From positions 62,228-126,227 of the forward strand of contig BDIU01000262.1 of assembly GCA_002118135.1 (NCBI GenBank): a DNA stretch of 64,000 nt, written 5' to 3'. This DNA is from Trebouxia sp. TZW2008 (Eukaryota > Chlorophyta > Trebouxiophyceae > Trebouxiales > Trebouxiaceae). Below are positions 48,901-58,112 of this stretch, in pieces. The notes under the pieces were generated by a model that was given only the letters and a program-made list of their open reading frames with translations, searched no databases and was not told the DNA's origin. The position numbers and the translations under genes are program-made. The stretch's first letter is position 1; each line of letters starts with the position of its first letter.

Positions 48901-51900
48901 CTTGCGTATTGTGTATGATGTACTGGCGTCAACACATTGCGCACCAATTTGAACTGCACCTGACAGATTGATACTCCCATCTACCGCACTTTGAGTCATA
49001 CATGTTGCATATTGAAGGTTACATATGGTGATTCACAGGTTAGGACCATGCTTTGGTGCTACACAGCATGCTGCAGCTGCTGTGTGCAGTACAGCAAGGC
49101 ATGCTGGAGATGCTGTTGAGACATGGCCTGAGCCAGTCCGTATCTAACGATACCACCGACATGCCAAGATATACTATCCGCACGCATCAGGCTGCGGTGC
49201 ACAAGGAATGGCAGCAGGTCTCAATGCAGGACGCTGTGCAATTCCCAGCCATTGTGACTGACATCTGTAGTGAAGGCTTACAGGTCCTGGGCGTCGTCTT
49301 CAAAAGCAGAGAAGAGGGGCTCCTCCATAGGGCTAGTCATGGGCAGCACAGTTGGGCCAGTGGCGCTCTCCTGCCTTGTGAAGGCGGCCTGGGGCATGGG
49401 GCTGGCGGCCATGCGGTGAGGGGCTATTGCACTCAGGATGACGCTCCTCAGGATGCCCGCAGTGTCATCATAGTACTGCACAAGCACAAGCAGTGAGCAA
49501 CGGAAAGTGTACTAAGCAGCACAGATGTTGGCAATGGGAAATGTGTGTAAATGCAGCTGAGTCTTGACGACAACATTGAGACTGCAAGACATAGTGGGCA
49601 GGATATCCAGGTGTGCCAAAAACAGCATGGGCCAGGGCCACTAGCTACAGGTACCACAAATGGCATGCAGCAAAAGCTGCATGTGGCAAAAGCAGCCAAA
49701 GAGCTGTGTGGATGATGCACAGCATGCCTGTGAACAACATGAACGGATAAGTGTGCTCTGGATCACACATGCAGCTGCAGCCCAAGCAGCTGCAAGTAGT
49801 GCGGAAAAAATTAACAGCACAACAGCATGCTTTGCTGTGACTTAGCAGCAATGCATCAATTGCACTGCTGGACAGGCCAATCTAATGCAATATGCAGTGT
49901 GGGTGACAGAGCAGCCCTGGCCTCTGCCTATGCTGGGCAACACAGGTGTGGGGAAGCAGGGGCTAGAGGGGGCACCTGTCGAGAGTTGCGCGCAGCATAG
50001 GCAGGGGCTAGGGCAGCCAGGATGATACCCCGCAAGCACACTGCTACATCGTCATAGTACTGAAACCACACATAGCATGAGTCAGTGAGGAATCATGGTG
50101 CATCATGTGTTTGTTCATTCATTCTAGACTTGTGCTAGACAGGCTTAGCAGGTACTGCAGCAATCAACTGTCTCCAATCATGGCGCATGCACAGCATGTA
50201 GCACATGTACCTGTCATGCAGCAGAAGAAAGATCCTTCAGAAATATAGTCTTTGTTATGAGCTGGTACTGGCATTGCACAGGATGCCATTGCTTTGCTTG
50301 CTGTTTCTGTCTGGACTGTGCAGACACGCAGGCTTTGCATCATGGGCGATGCTTGCAAGACATAGTGTCATTGCTGTGATAGTAGTGTTGCTTGGCAAGT
50401 GCATCAGAACGTTGCATCATTGAGCATGACTGCTTACTGCATTCAGGCAAGCATTTTCATTGCACAAAAGCATATGTCCCAGGTTTACTACACTTGCTGA
50501 GCCGTAATACCTTGTCAGAGTTCTTGACAAAGCTCCAGCCGTTCACGTCACAAACATATGATTTGCCGCCATCAGACCGCAAAAGGTCGAAGCCACACAC
50601 CTTCTGTCCAAAAGCAAGGCAGACCATTCTGGCAATTTCTTTCTCCTGCGCCACAGCAATTGCAGGTCACATTTGCTGAGCAAACATCCGGGAAAGGCAC
50701 GCAAAGTTTGCATCATCGCCAGCTGTGTTGCAGGCCAGACCAATCTATAAATAGGCTGACAAATGCAGTGAGGTGTGTTGAGATGACTGGCATTTCTGCA
50801 CAACAGCGAAGCAGAAGCAAATTCACAAATCCTCAATGTCTTGTTGCCACAACCACATCAGGCTATTTGCTGGGACAAGATGCGGCCACTCTGACTGCAT
50901 CGGGTAACAAGGCCTGTCACTACACACCCCTTTTACATGCACATTCAAGTGAATGCCCCAAGGAGCCCATCATTACTTCTGAGAGTGTGACCAGCTGAGC
51001 ATTCACCATACTGCAAACAGACCAAGTCCAGGCAAAATGTAGTCAACAAGGTGCTCTGCACACGTGCGGGTGTGTCGCTTCTGGTACATACCTGAGGACT
51101 GAGCAGAACAGGAAAGCGCACTTCCTTGCCATCTGCTGATCTGGTGACTTTACCATCCACAACAGGGGACTTACGGGCTTCAGCATGGGCGTAACGAGGC
51201 CCAACTGTGTACACCTTCACATCGGTGCCTCCTGTTGTCAGAAACTCTTCTATGATGTATGAGCCATCTCTCCTGCAACAAAGGATTGTAAGGACAAGGC
51301 TTCCTTTGACAAGGGCCAAAAGAGCTTGTGGGTCAAAAGCATGTGACTTGAAAGCCGACTGTGTAGACTTTCATGTCAGTGCCTCTGGTTGTCAGAAACT
51401 CTCCTGTGATGCATGAGCCATCTTGCCTGCAGCAAGGCTTTGTATGCACAAGGCTCCCTTTGACAGAGGCAAAAGTAGCCTTTGGGTCGAAAGCCTGTGG
51501 ATTCAAAGCCGACTGTGTAGACCTTTACATGAATGCCTCCAGTCGAGAGAAGTTCTTCTGCAATGCATGAGCCACACCGCCTGCAACATGGAGTTGTCAG
51601 GACAAGGCCAACTCTGTTGACAGAGACACATCAGCCATCAGGTCCAAAGCTAGTGATTTGATACAGTCAACCTGAACAAGACAAGGCTCAAGAGAAATTG
51701 GCCAGTTGAGTCGTGCTTGTGAGCCACAACATGTTCAGGCCGCCTGTTAGCAATCATAAGCAGGATGTTTTTTCATTGCATTCGTTCTCAATGTGTGCTA
51801 AACAGGCTCAGCAGGCCCAGCTAGCTACATACTGGAGCAATGAACTGCCTTCAACCAGTTCAATCCTATGCTATCCTCCACCTTTTGTGTTGAGCATGAA

Positions 51901-54277
51901 GGATGTTCCGGTGAGGCGTGTCTGCTCTTGCTCAGATCAGCACGCATATTAAAATGATGAATTCACAGCAGGGTCTCTTTGAATGGAAACTCAAGACACA
52001 TTCAAAGCTTCCAGCTGGTGACAGCAGCTTGGCATGCAGCATGCACGTCTGCGAAGTGCAGGCAGCCTCAGCAAGCAGGAAGTGTACCTGACAGCGAGAC
52101 AGAAGCAGCTGGTGGCAGTGCGCCTGTGACTATGAAGCTTCAGAGCCCAGCACAGGCAAGCAGCAACAAGCGCCAAGGCTGTCTCAGCTGCTGATGAACA
52201 GCCCAGAAGGCAGCTTCAGCAAGCAGCAGGTGTGCTGACTAGGAAGGCAGGAGCAGCAACCAAAGATGCAGACCTTGTTGCACCAGATGGTGGCAACAGC
52301 AATTCAACGTAAAATGAAGCATGTCTGCTTTTGCTCAGATCAGTGTGCATGTTGATTTGATGCACAGCAGGGTCACGCTGAGCAAAAAGCTGAGACACAC
52401 AAAGCTGACAGCTGGTAATGGCAGCTCGCCATGCAGCATGCACATCTGCAATACAAGATTCTTGGGATAGCACAGGACACAACTGGTTGGAGACATTTGA
52501 TTGCTCCAGTACGTATCTAAGTGGGCCTGCTGAGCCTGTCTAGCACACATTTAGACTGAAATGAAATTTGATACCTGCGATGTGCAATTGAAGAAGCCAA
52601 CCTGATTGCACCGGATGGAGCCGACAGCACTTCAATGTAGGCACATACCTGACAGATCCAGGATGGTTGGGGTCATAGTCACCAGACCGGTTCTCAACTT
52701 TCCTATACAGTTTCTTGACACCGCCACCCATGGAGTGAGGATAGTAAATGTGGATGTTGTGGTCTTCACCGTCTACAGGCTTCTCTACAAAAGGCTTCTT
52801 GACTTGTATGCCTGATCCAAAGCACAAAAGCTTTGAAGACATGATCATTGATGAAAAGTGCATTTGGTGCCCTGACCCAGCCACCATTGAAGGATACTTT
52901 GGAAATGAGCAAGGCGCTTGATCAGAAACAAAGGGCAGAGGGTGGTTGAATGTATGTATATTGAGTGGGCTGACTGGTAGATGATGTTGCTGTTGCTGTG
53001 CTGTATTGTGTTGCGCAAGTGGGGCAGAGAGGTGTATACGTGAGTGCTTATTTGCGTGCTCATGTTGTCTAAAGCAACATCAAAATGTCAGGGGACAGCA
53101 AAGACAGAGATGGTGATCAAAAATGTGACAGGGTGCAAGCAATGTATACCGTTAAGTTCAACATAGTCCTCAGTCTCATCGAAGCCTGGCGGATCCTTTT
53201 CTCCATCTGCCAAATTGTCTCTATCTACTATGATGTGCAGAGGCACTGGAATACCACTTTTCTGCAGTTGCCAAGTCACATGTCCTTCTTTTCTTCATTC
53301 GTCACAAAAGTCTGCTAGGCAGGCTTTGATACCCAGCAACCAGGTGCGTAAGGATAATAATACTATTGAACATCAGCAGCTACAGGGCAGACGTGACATG
53401 ATGACAGGCAGTAGACTAGGCAAGAAAGCAAAGCCGGATGAACAGCAGGAAGCTAGGCACCTGCAGCTGTTGATACACTTTTCGCCTGTCAAGCAAGATA
53501 TCTTGCATGAGCATGTCATTTATGAGGTACGGCTTCCGTAACGCTGCATACTGCTGAGCCTGCAGTGACATAGTGGCATGTTAGCTGACTTGAGCTGAAG
53601 CAGCAAAGCTTTAGACAGTATTGCCCAGCTGCAATGCATGACCTTCTTCAATGGAAACCCTTCTGAGTGCCAGGACAGCAAGCAGTCACAAGTTGGCCAT
53701 TGGCTGACAGGGTTGTTCAGGATATTGTCATCTCCAAATAGCTCTGTCTCAAATTCGCCAAACGCTAGCAGCCTTTGCAGAATTGCTTTCATTGGCTTGG
53801 ACTGCGCTTTCTTGTCCATCGCGCAGATGCCGATTCTGATCTTGGGCAGAGACGCCTCGATGTCCTGGTCCGCAAGACCTGGCGCCTTCACATCATTGGC
53901 AGCCATAATTTCAGACGCAGCGCGCACCAGCACGATCGCTGGCACGCCTAGGAAAGGCGTGCAGACTTTGCCAGCTTGACTGCCGAGGCAGGTCTACTAA
54001 ATTAGCGAAATTCAACGAACTGCCCAAAGCGAAGTGAACGGGGTGCAGCAAGCTGTGATAGGGCGCAGTCGCAACGGCTTACCGAGTGCACGCGCTTCAA
54101 CATTGTTTCGTCTAGCTTGCCCAAGCGACTACCAGGCTTGGCTTGGCCTCTGCTTTCTGACCTATCGGCTCGGCGGTGCTTACTAACTAAGGTTGTGCTC
54201 ATACTTCTTGCCATATAAGACTCGTCTGAACCCGGACTCTCGCCTACAGGCGTATGCGGGCTTCCCGGCTCAGACAT
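36937..54277 (-). CDS. Inositol hexakisphosphate / diphosphoinositol-pentakisphosphate kinase (VIP1/VIH/PPIP5K family)
   Basis: A bifunctional cytosolic enzyme: an ATP-grasp kinase makes inositol pyrophosphates (InsP7/InsP8) that report phosphate status, and a histidine-phosphatase-like domain removes them. Minus-strand exons: 54083-54277, 53643-53947, 53461-53559, 53150-53261, 52648-52811, 51092-51272, 50511-50645, 49976-50059, 49282-49475, 48652-48748, 48176-48256, 47371-47511, 46928-47095, 46163-46368, 45497-45702, 44732-45090, 43734-43857, 41367-41555, 40572-40724, 39970-40162, 38992-39195, 38142-38256, 37231-37367. Order and motifs follow the plant and fungal family throughout. Start: [20 protein letters not shown] at 54277, a disordered leader; a shorter start at [10 protein letters not shown] (about 53907) is possible. 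The exon 1/2 phase closes only with a GT 7 bases after the obvious one. The last exon is not certain. Introns contain many exon copies. Confidence 0.92.
38305..38560 (-). repeat. Two copies of VIP1 exon 38142-38256 with acceptor
   Basis: At 38310-38430 the minus strand reads [20 protein letters not shown] (the exon has DYLTH); at 38470-38560 a second, frameshifted copy. Both keep GTGCCAACAATGGC or a close variant after a GCTGCAG-like acceptor. Confidence 0.8.
39275..39365 (-). repeat. Copy of the start of VIP1 exon 38992-39195
   Basis: Minus strand reads [20 protein letters not shown] against [20 protein letters not shown] in the exon, then diverges. Confidence 0.78.
39590..39890. repeat. 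Intronic tandem duplication, period about 165 bp
   Basis: TGCTGAGATTG..GCCAGAAGCACATACAGGTG through CAAGCATGTATGCCTAGACA and AACTTGCTCAAGCTGAGAGG occurs at 39590-39722 and 39755-39888 with few differences. Neither copy resembles an exon of the gene. Confidence 0.8.
40790..40910 (-). repeat. Nearly intact duplicate of VIP1 exon 40572-40724
   Basis: After the acceptor GGTGCAG the minus strand reads [20 protein letters not shown], then [13 protein letters not shown], against [20 protein letters not shown] and [14 protein letters not shown]. Only a few substitutions separate them. Similarity stops after NSLL and the frame continues into intron. Confidence 0.82.
41640..42075 (-). repeat. Copies of the start of VIP1 exon 41367-41555 in the upstream intron
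   Basis: At 41880-41945 the minus strand repeats [19 protein letters not shown] (exon: [19 protein letters not shown]) after a GGCTGCAG acceptor. Shorter decayed copies lie near 41640-41660, 41790-41825 and 42030-42070, separated by CAGCAG runs. Confidence 0.75.
42285..43165. repeat. Tandem repeat array, period about 385 bp, about 2.3 copies
   Basis: The landmark GTGCAGGCTGACATGCATTG and the following CAGCCCATTGGCA recur at 42340 and 42714, with a weaker version at 43088. A second landmark, AGAAAGCAAGCTGCAATTGC, occurs at 42600 with a variant at 42968. This lies in a 2.2-kb intron of the VIP1-type gene. No coding similarity is visible. Confidence 0.75.
44050..44700 (-). repeat. Four decayed copies of the 3' end of VIP1 exon 44732-45090
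   Basis: Copies near 44570-44690, 44425-44520, 44235-44335 and 44080-44130 repeat [20 protein letters not shown] plus the donor, with variants such as [20 protein letters not shown] and [18 protein letters not shown]. The GGGACGCTCCCCATCCC block (GDGERPK codons) is kept in three of them. Confidence 0.82.
46430..46555 (-). repeat. In-frame copy of VIP1 exon 46163-46368
   Basis: After CTGTAG the minus strand reads [20 protein letters not shown] then NGFI, against [20 protein letters not shown] then NGFL in the exon. There is no stop over this stretch. Confidence 0.78.
47655..47860 (-). repeat. Two copies of VIP1 exon 47371-47511 start
   Basis: The first copy (about 47655-47740) reads [18 protein letters not shown] and is nearly identical to the exon over 18 codons. 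The second (about 47800-47850) reads [13 protein letters not shown]. Both follow a CATGCAG- or TTACAG-type acceptor. Confidence 0.8.
49976..50059 (-). other. First of two homologous YYDD exons (84 bp cassette)
   Basis: Between TTTCAG and GTGCCC it encodes [19 protein letters not shown] plus AYAARNSRQ, 28 codons in phase 0. The family has YYDD..CLR..IL.A..P exactly once at this point. The exon at 49282-49475 encodes [19 protein letters not shown], then a longer Ser/Pro tail. Confidence 0.8.
50111..50180 (+). repeat. Dispersed short repeat, copy B (internal deletion)
   Basis: TTCATTCATTC, GTGCTAGACAGGCTTAGCAG and CAATCAACTGTCTCCAATCA match the core, but about 15-20 bases in the middle are missing. 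Intron of the VIP1-type gene. Confidence 0.75.
51360..51610 (-). repeat. Two copies of VIP1 exon 51092-51272 start, with acceptors
   Basis: The copies read [25 protein letters not shown] and [25 protein letters not shown], against [25 protein letters not shown]. Both keep a CTGCAG or TTGCAG acceptor and an open frame, and both lose similarity after VYTVG. Confidence 0.82.
51770..51862 (+). repeat. Dispersed short repeat, copy C
   Basis: TGTGCTAAACAGGCTCAGCA, GGCCCAGCTAGCTACATACT and TTCAACCAGTT match the core. Intron of the VIP1-type gene. Confidence 0.78.
52481..52565 (-). repeat. Dispersed short repeat, copy E (inverted)
   Basis: The reverse complement reads GTGTGCTAGACAGGCTCAGC, then AGGCCCACTTAGATACGTAC and TGTCTCCAACCAGTTGTGTC. 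Intron of the VIP1-type gene, 0.6 kb from copy C in the opposite orientation. Confidence 0.78.
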
Positions 54278-54734
54278 TTTCGGGCTTGTCTCTGTATCGC
54301 ACGCTTAGAATTGGCTAAAGGCGCACCACCGAGGCAGTGATGCCGTTGCAGTGATCTCCTGCAACGAGCGCGGATACGACACCTAGGCAATCCTCCAGCT
54401 GCATTGCCAATGCATGCAGCAGTACTCGTTGACTATACACAACATGACTCCTCCTCGCCATGCGACGCGCCGAGGGAATTCGCCCACAGCGGCTTTGACC
54501 AGATGGTGAAGCGCGATTCCAATCAGTACGGTTGTACCGTAACAACATTTTGTATCGCAAAAAGCACGGCGGGTTTTTCCCCGCTGGCTCCCGGATTCCG
54601 TGCGGATATTTTGCGCTGCTGCTGCAATGTGAATCTATCGTCTAGCTTTATGCGACAGGATCTTTAGCTGGTCTAGACTCTAACTTACGGTATTGAGCTT
54701 TTGTATGTTGCACGGCATGCGCTTGGTCAAGTAC
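54278..54734. promoter_or_regulatory. 5' region of the VIP1-type gene
   Basis: A CpG-rich stretch directly upstream of the start at 54277. A short plus-strand open frame (54404-54667) shows no family resemblance. Promoter role is inferred from position and base composition. Confidence 0.4.
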
Positions 54735-55780
54735 TACACCGTGCCGTCACCCGCAAGGGACGCAGGGAAGCGGCTGCTGCGTTTTTTGGCAGAGTTATAC
54801 AGAAAAAAATATCGCAAGTTCGGAGGCAAGGCGGGGAAAACCGAAGTAGTTAGTAAAGTAGTTCTGTGCCCATGCCCTAAAACAATGTGTATTGTCAATG
54901 GCTGGGTTGCGCATAATGTACCTCCTATGAAAATAATATTTCCTAAGGTATCTACCAAGAAGGCTGTGCTGGCTAGTGTTCAACAAAGTTGCTGATGAGT
55001 TCACCTCATGTTGGAATAGGGACACGTGCCTAACTCGAATGTGGCTAAATGCTGGGCAGTCAAACAAGAAATGCTGCTCATCCTGTACTACATTGGCATA
55101 ACAAACCTGGCACACCCTACATTCTCTGCTGATTTGATCAAATCTCCCAGCGTCCTTCTGTAATCCAAAGCACTAACACCGCAATCTCGACAAAGTCTCC
55201 TATTGAAATAGCAGGGAACATGCCTCCGATAATTGGCAACCTGATGTTCAGGGTTCAACACTCTATAAATCAGCAAGCTGCGTTGTTCTACACTTGTGTG
55301 GTAATCATACATGTACTGTTCCTTCTCTCTGTCAATAATTCCTGCAATGTCTAATCTACACCCAACAGCTGTTTGATCTGGATGGCTGTCCACAAAGCAA
55401 CCTGACCTCCAATTGTTTGTCACACCCTCTGTACGCGACACAGTGCCTCTGAAATCGAAAAGCTGTCTAACAAAGCAGGCTTGACAAGACGGTGATTTGG
55501 CATATGAAGAGCGCAATTATGAAAACGCAAAATTTGTTGCCAAAATTGCAACCCCACAGGACAGCGTCCCATTTCTTCAAGTACAATCATGCTGCTAGTG
55601 CTGTTCCTAACTCCCAACAACTGCTTCAGAAAATGTCTGTGTAGCTTTTCAGCATTGTCAACTGCTCTGGGGTCAACTGCCCAGACTTCACAAGCATACC
55701 TCAGTAATGGCATCACCAGCATGTCAAACAGTTTGTAGATTAACTGAGGGTCAGACAAGCCCAAGAAGATACAGCGCCAG
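54735..55780 (-). mobile_element. LINE (non-LTR retrotransposon) 3' fragment, frameshifted
   Basis: Minus-strand frames encode the C-terminal part of a LINE polyprotein behind the reverse transcriptase: LGLSDPQLIYKLFDMLVMPL, then RYACEVWA, LHRHFLKQLLGVRNSTSSMI and LEEMGRCP, and further down a Cys/His motif CQVCYANVVQDEQHFLFDCP. At least two frameshifts separate the three pieces, so it is dead. The 5' end stops exactly where the gypsy LTR begins at 55781; the catalytic RT portion is missing and is not found on the other side of the LTR element. No poly-A tail was recognised on the left. Confidence 0.78.
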
Positions 55781-55963
55781 TGTCACGTTGCGTATGAATT
55801 TTCCAATACTGGTGGTGTCGAAGTGACACCTTTGTTAGTTGAAACCGCTGTATACACAGCGAACTCGCAAGAAGAGGTATGCAAGATGAATAGAAAGGCT
55901 GAATAAGCAGCTGCTGGAAAAGAACGCGATCCATGTGATCGTGAAAAGGGTCACCATGTGACA
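55781..55963 (-). repeat. 3' LTR of the gypsy element
   Basis: Begins TGTCACGTTGCG and ends CACCATGTGACA (TG..CA ends, with the inverted terminal TGTCAC/GTGACA). Matches the other LTR over its full 182-183 bp with roughly 20 differences by eye. Confidence 0.92.
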
Positions 55964-55977
55964 CTCACCCTCCTCTT
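55964..55977 (-). other. Polypurine tract of the gypsy element
   Basis: Minus strand AAGAGGAGGGTGAG directly precedes the 3' LTR. It is all purine but for one T. Confidence 0.75.
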
Positions 55978-56329
55978 GAGCAATTGCCAAACAGTGGTGC
56001 ACAAGACCTCAATGTAAATATTCAAGAGGCTTGCAAATCTGCAATGAAAAAAAGATGAAAACGCTGACCTGCCTCACCAGTTGATAAGGCTGATTAGACA
56101 AATCATGGACTTCAGTGACTGTCCTCAAGGCATTGTAAGTGCTCATGAAGTGTAATATAACCTTGCAGAAGTTGCACTACGCACTGCAAATATATACACT
56201 GAGCTATGCCAGTCCAGGCATTATGCTTGGCAATATGCAAAAAGAAGTTGCACAGAAAACGCTGCAGTTCAACAGCACTGCACAACAAGAGCAGTGCAGC
56301 ATAAGGGAAAGTCAAGGCACTTAAAGCCG

Positions 56330-56914
56330 TCACCTTGCATGCGCACGCTTGCTTTGTGAGGTAAGGATAACAAAAAGGCGTTCAGATTCTGGTTTTCCAG
56401 ACCAATAAGTCCAAACCGAGTCCTCACAGTTTTCAACATCATCTTGCCACATGTTGTTCTCAGGACCATAGCTGACAAACTTGATAAGGTACTCTACCTT
56501 GTTCTTATGGCCACGCTTGACCAATCTGTGGTTCAACATCTTGTCCACTTCCTACTCAGGCTCGTCATCAATGACTTCAGGCGGTGGAGGTGGTGCAATC
56601 CTGTTATCCCTATTGTATGCTTCCAACAGAGAAACATGAAACACATTATGAAGTTTCATTGTTTCTGGAAGATCCAGCTTGTAAGCAACTGCGCCAATGC
56701 GCTCAAGCACTCTGGACGGGCCAATCCACTTGGGAGCTAACTTGTTAGTGCCTGCAATCTTCAAACTTAAACTAGCTGTTAACAGTAGCACCTCAGTATT
56801 GACAGCAAAAACTAGCAGGAGCATGTTGAGCATCATAGTAACGTTTATGTCTTTGCTGAGCTGCAATGGTGAGCTTTTGTGCACGAGCAACCAAACGGTG
56901 CAAATTTTCAGCAA
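56330..56914 (-). pseudogene. gypsy integrase C-terminus and chromodomain
   Basis: The first frame reads KLAPKWIGPSRVLERIGAVA and LHNVFHVSLLEAYNRD (the GPY/F module and the 'vFHVSLL' end). The next frame reads VEYLIKFVSYGPENNMWQD, then CEDSVWTYW, a chromodomain. A stop and frame change lie between them at about 56550. Chromodomains steer such elements to heterochromatin. Confidence 0.85.
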
Positions 56915-57848
56915 ATTTGCAAGAAGCAGGGTTGTCTACATCCTCCCTCCAAGGCAAAAGGGTGTCAAGAGGAGTCTTGGCAGCCCTACCATGGTTCAAG
57001 AAAAAGTGAGTTTGCTGAACAGTCTCATGCCATGCATTGTTGATGGCAAACTGAGCCAAACACAAATACTGATCCCAATCAGTCATGTTGGGAGAAACAA
57101 AAGGACGCAGCACATCCTCAATGACCCGGTTGACTCTTTCAGTCTGGCCATCAGTCTGGGGATGACGGGCAGTTGAAAGCAGCCATGAGATGCCCAAACG
57201 AGCAGCCAAGGCTTTGTTGAAGTTGCTGTTAAACTGAGGACCGCGGTCTGAAATAATGACATAGGACAGTTCCCCATGCTGAACAACATGTTGGACATAC
57301 ATGTTTGCCCAATCCACAGCATCAGAAGTGTCAGTGCAAGGCACTGCATAGATGAATTTGGTCAACTTATCCACAAAAACGACAATGGCATTATGACCAT
57401 TAGCAGTACAGGGAAGACCAATAATGTAGTCTGTAGTGACAGTATGCCAAGCAAAAGGTGGAAGATCCAAAGGTTGCAATAAGCCAGTGGGCTTTGCAGG
57501 ATGAGTGGTTTGCAATTGGCAACTAGGACCATGGCGGATGTAATCACGCACCTCCACATGAGCGTTCCTCCAGTAGAAGCGACTGGAAATGGCCTTGATT
57601 GTCTTGGTGACGCCCAAATGGCCAGCCAAAGGGTGGTCATGCATTGCCTCAAGTATCGTGCGCTTGGTATCCGCAGAATTGGGAACCACAATGCGTCCTT
57701 CCTTCCACCAAAGCCCCTCAACGTGAGTCATACCTGCAAGGTTCTTTTCATCTGCAAAGAAAGGATCTGCAGCGTAAGCCTCAATGATAACATCAATGAA
57801 AGTTGCATCATGCAGCTCATCAGACAAAGGATGCTCAGCATATTCCAC
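56793..57848 (-). pseudogene. gypsy integrase, longest intact frame of the element
   Basis: 351 codons. The zinc-binding part HPLAGHLGVTKTIKAISSRF..RHGPSCQLQ keeps both His and the second Cys, but the first Cys of the C-x2-C pair is not at its usual position. The catalytic triad is kept: DYIIGLP, ISDRGPQFNSNF and TDGQTERVNRVIEDV. The frame overlaps the next one coding the C-terminal GPF-like module. Confidence 0.88.
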
Positions 57849-58112
57849 GGCAATATTTACGGCAAGTTCCCATCATCAGCAGCAGCACTAGCTGAAGAAG
57901 AAGAGGGTGGAGTGTCAGCAGGTTGCTGAGCAACACCGCCTGAATTTGTTTTCCTGCGCTTGTCAGAGACAGGAACAGGATTTGAACCTGAAGCAGGAGA
58001 ATTACTCTTGCCTTTGCGCTTTTGACCTACTGGAACAGCAGAATCAGCAGCAGAAGCAGGTGAAGAAGAAGAAGTTGTGTTTCAAGAAAGGTGTTTGATT
58101 TGTTATCAGTGA

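Larger units (their letters stand above)
49282..53947 (-). other. ATP-grasp kinase domain exons of the VIP1-type gene
   Basis: Exon by exon: [17 protein letters not shown] and [26 protein letters not shown] and [47 protein letters not shown] and [58 protein letters not shown] and [32 protein letters not shown] and [15 protein letters not shown]. The [11 protein letters not shown] segment holds the metal-binding Asp and Asn of the ATP-grasp fold and is intact, so kinase activity is expected. Confidence 0.9.

Noticed and set aside
54404..54667. Plus-strand 87-codon frame upstream of the VIP1-type gene
   Set aside because: Lies in the CpG-rich promoter region, has no recognisable domain or splice continuation.
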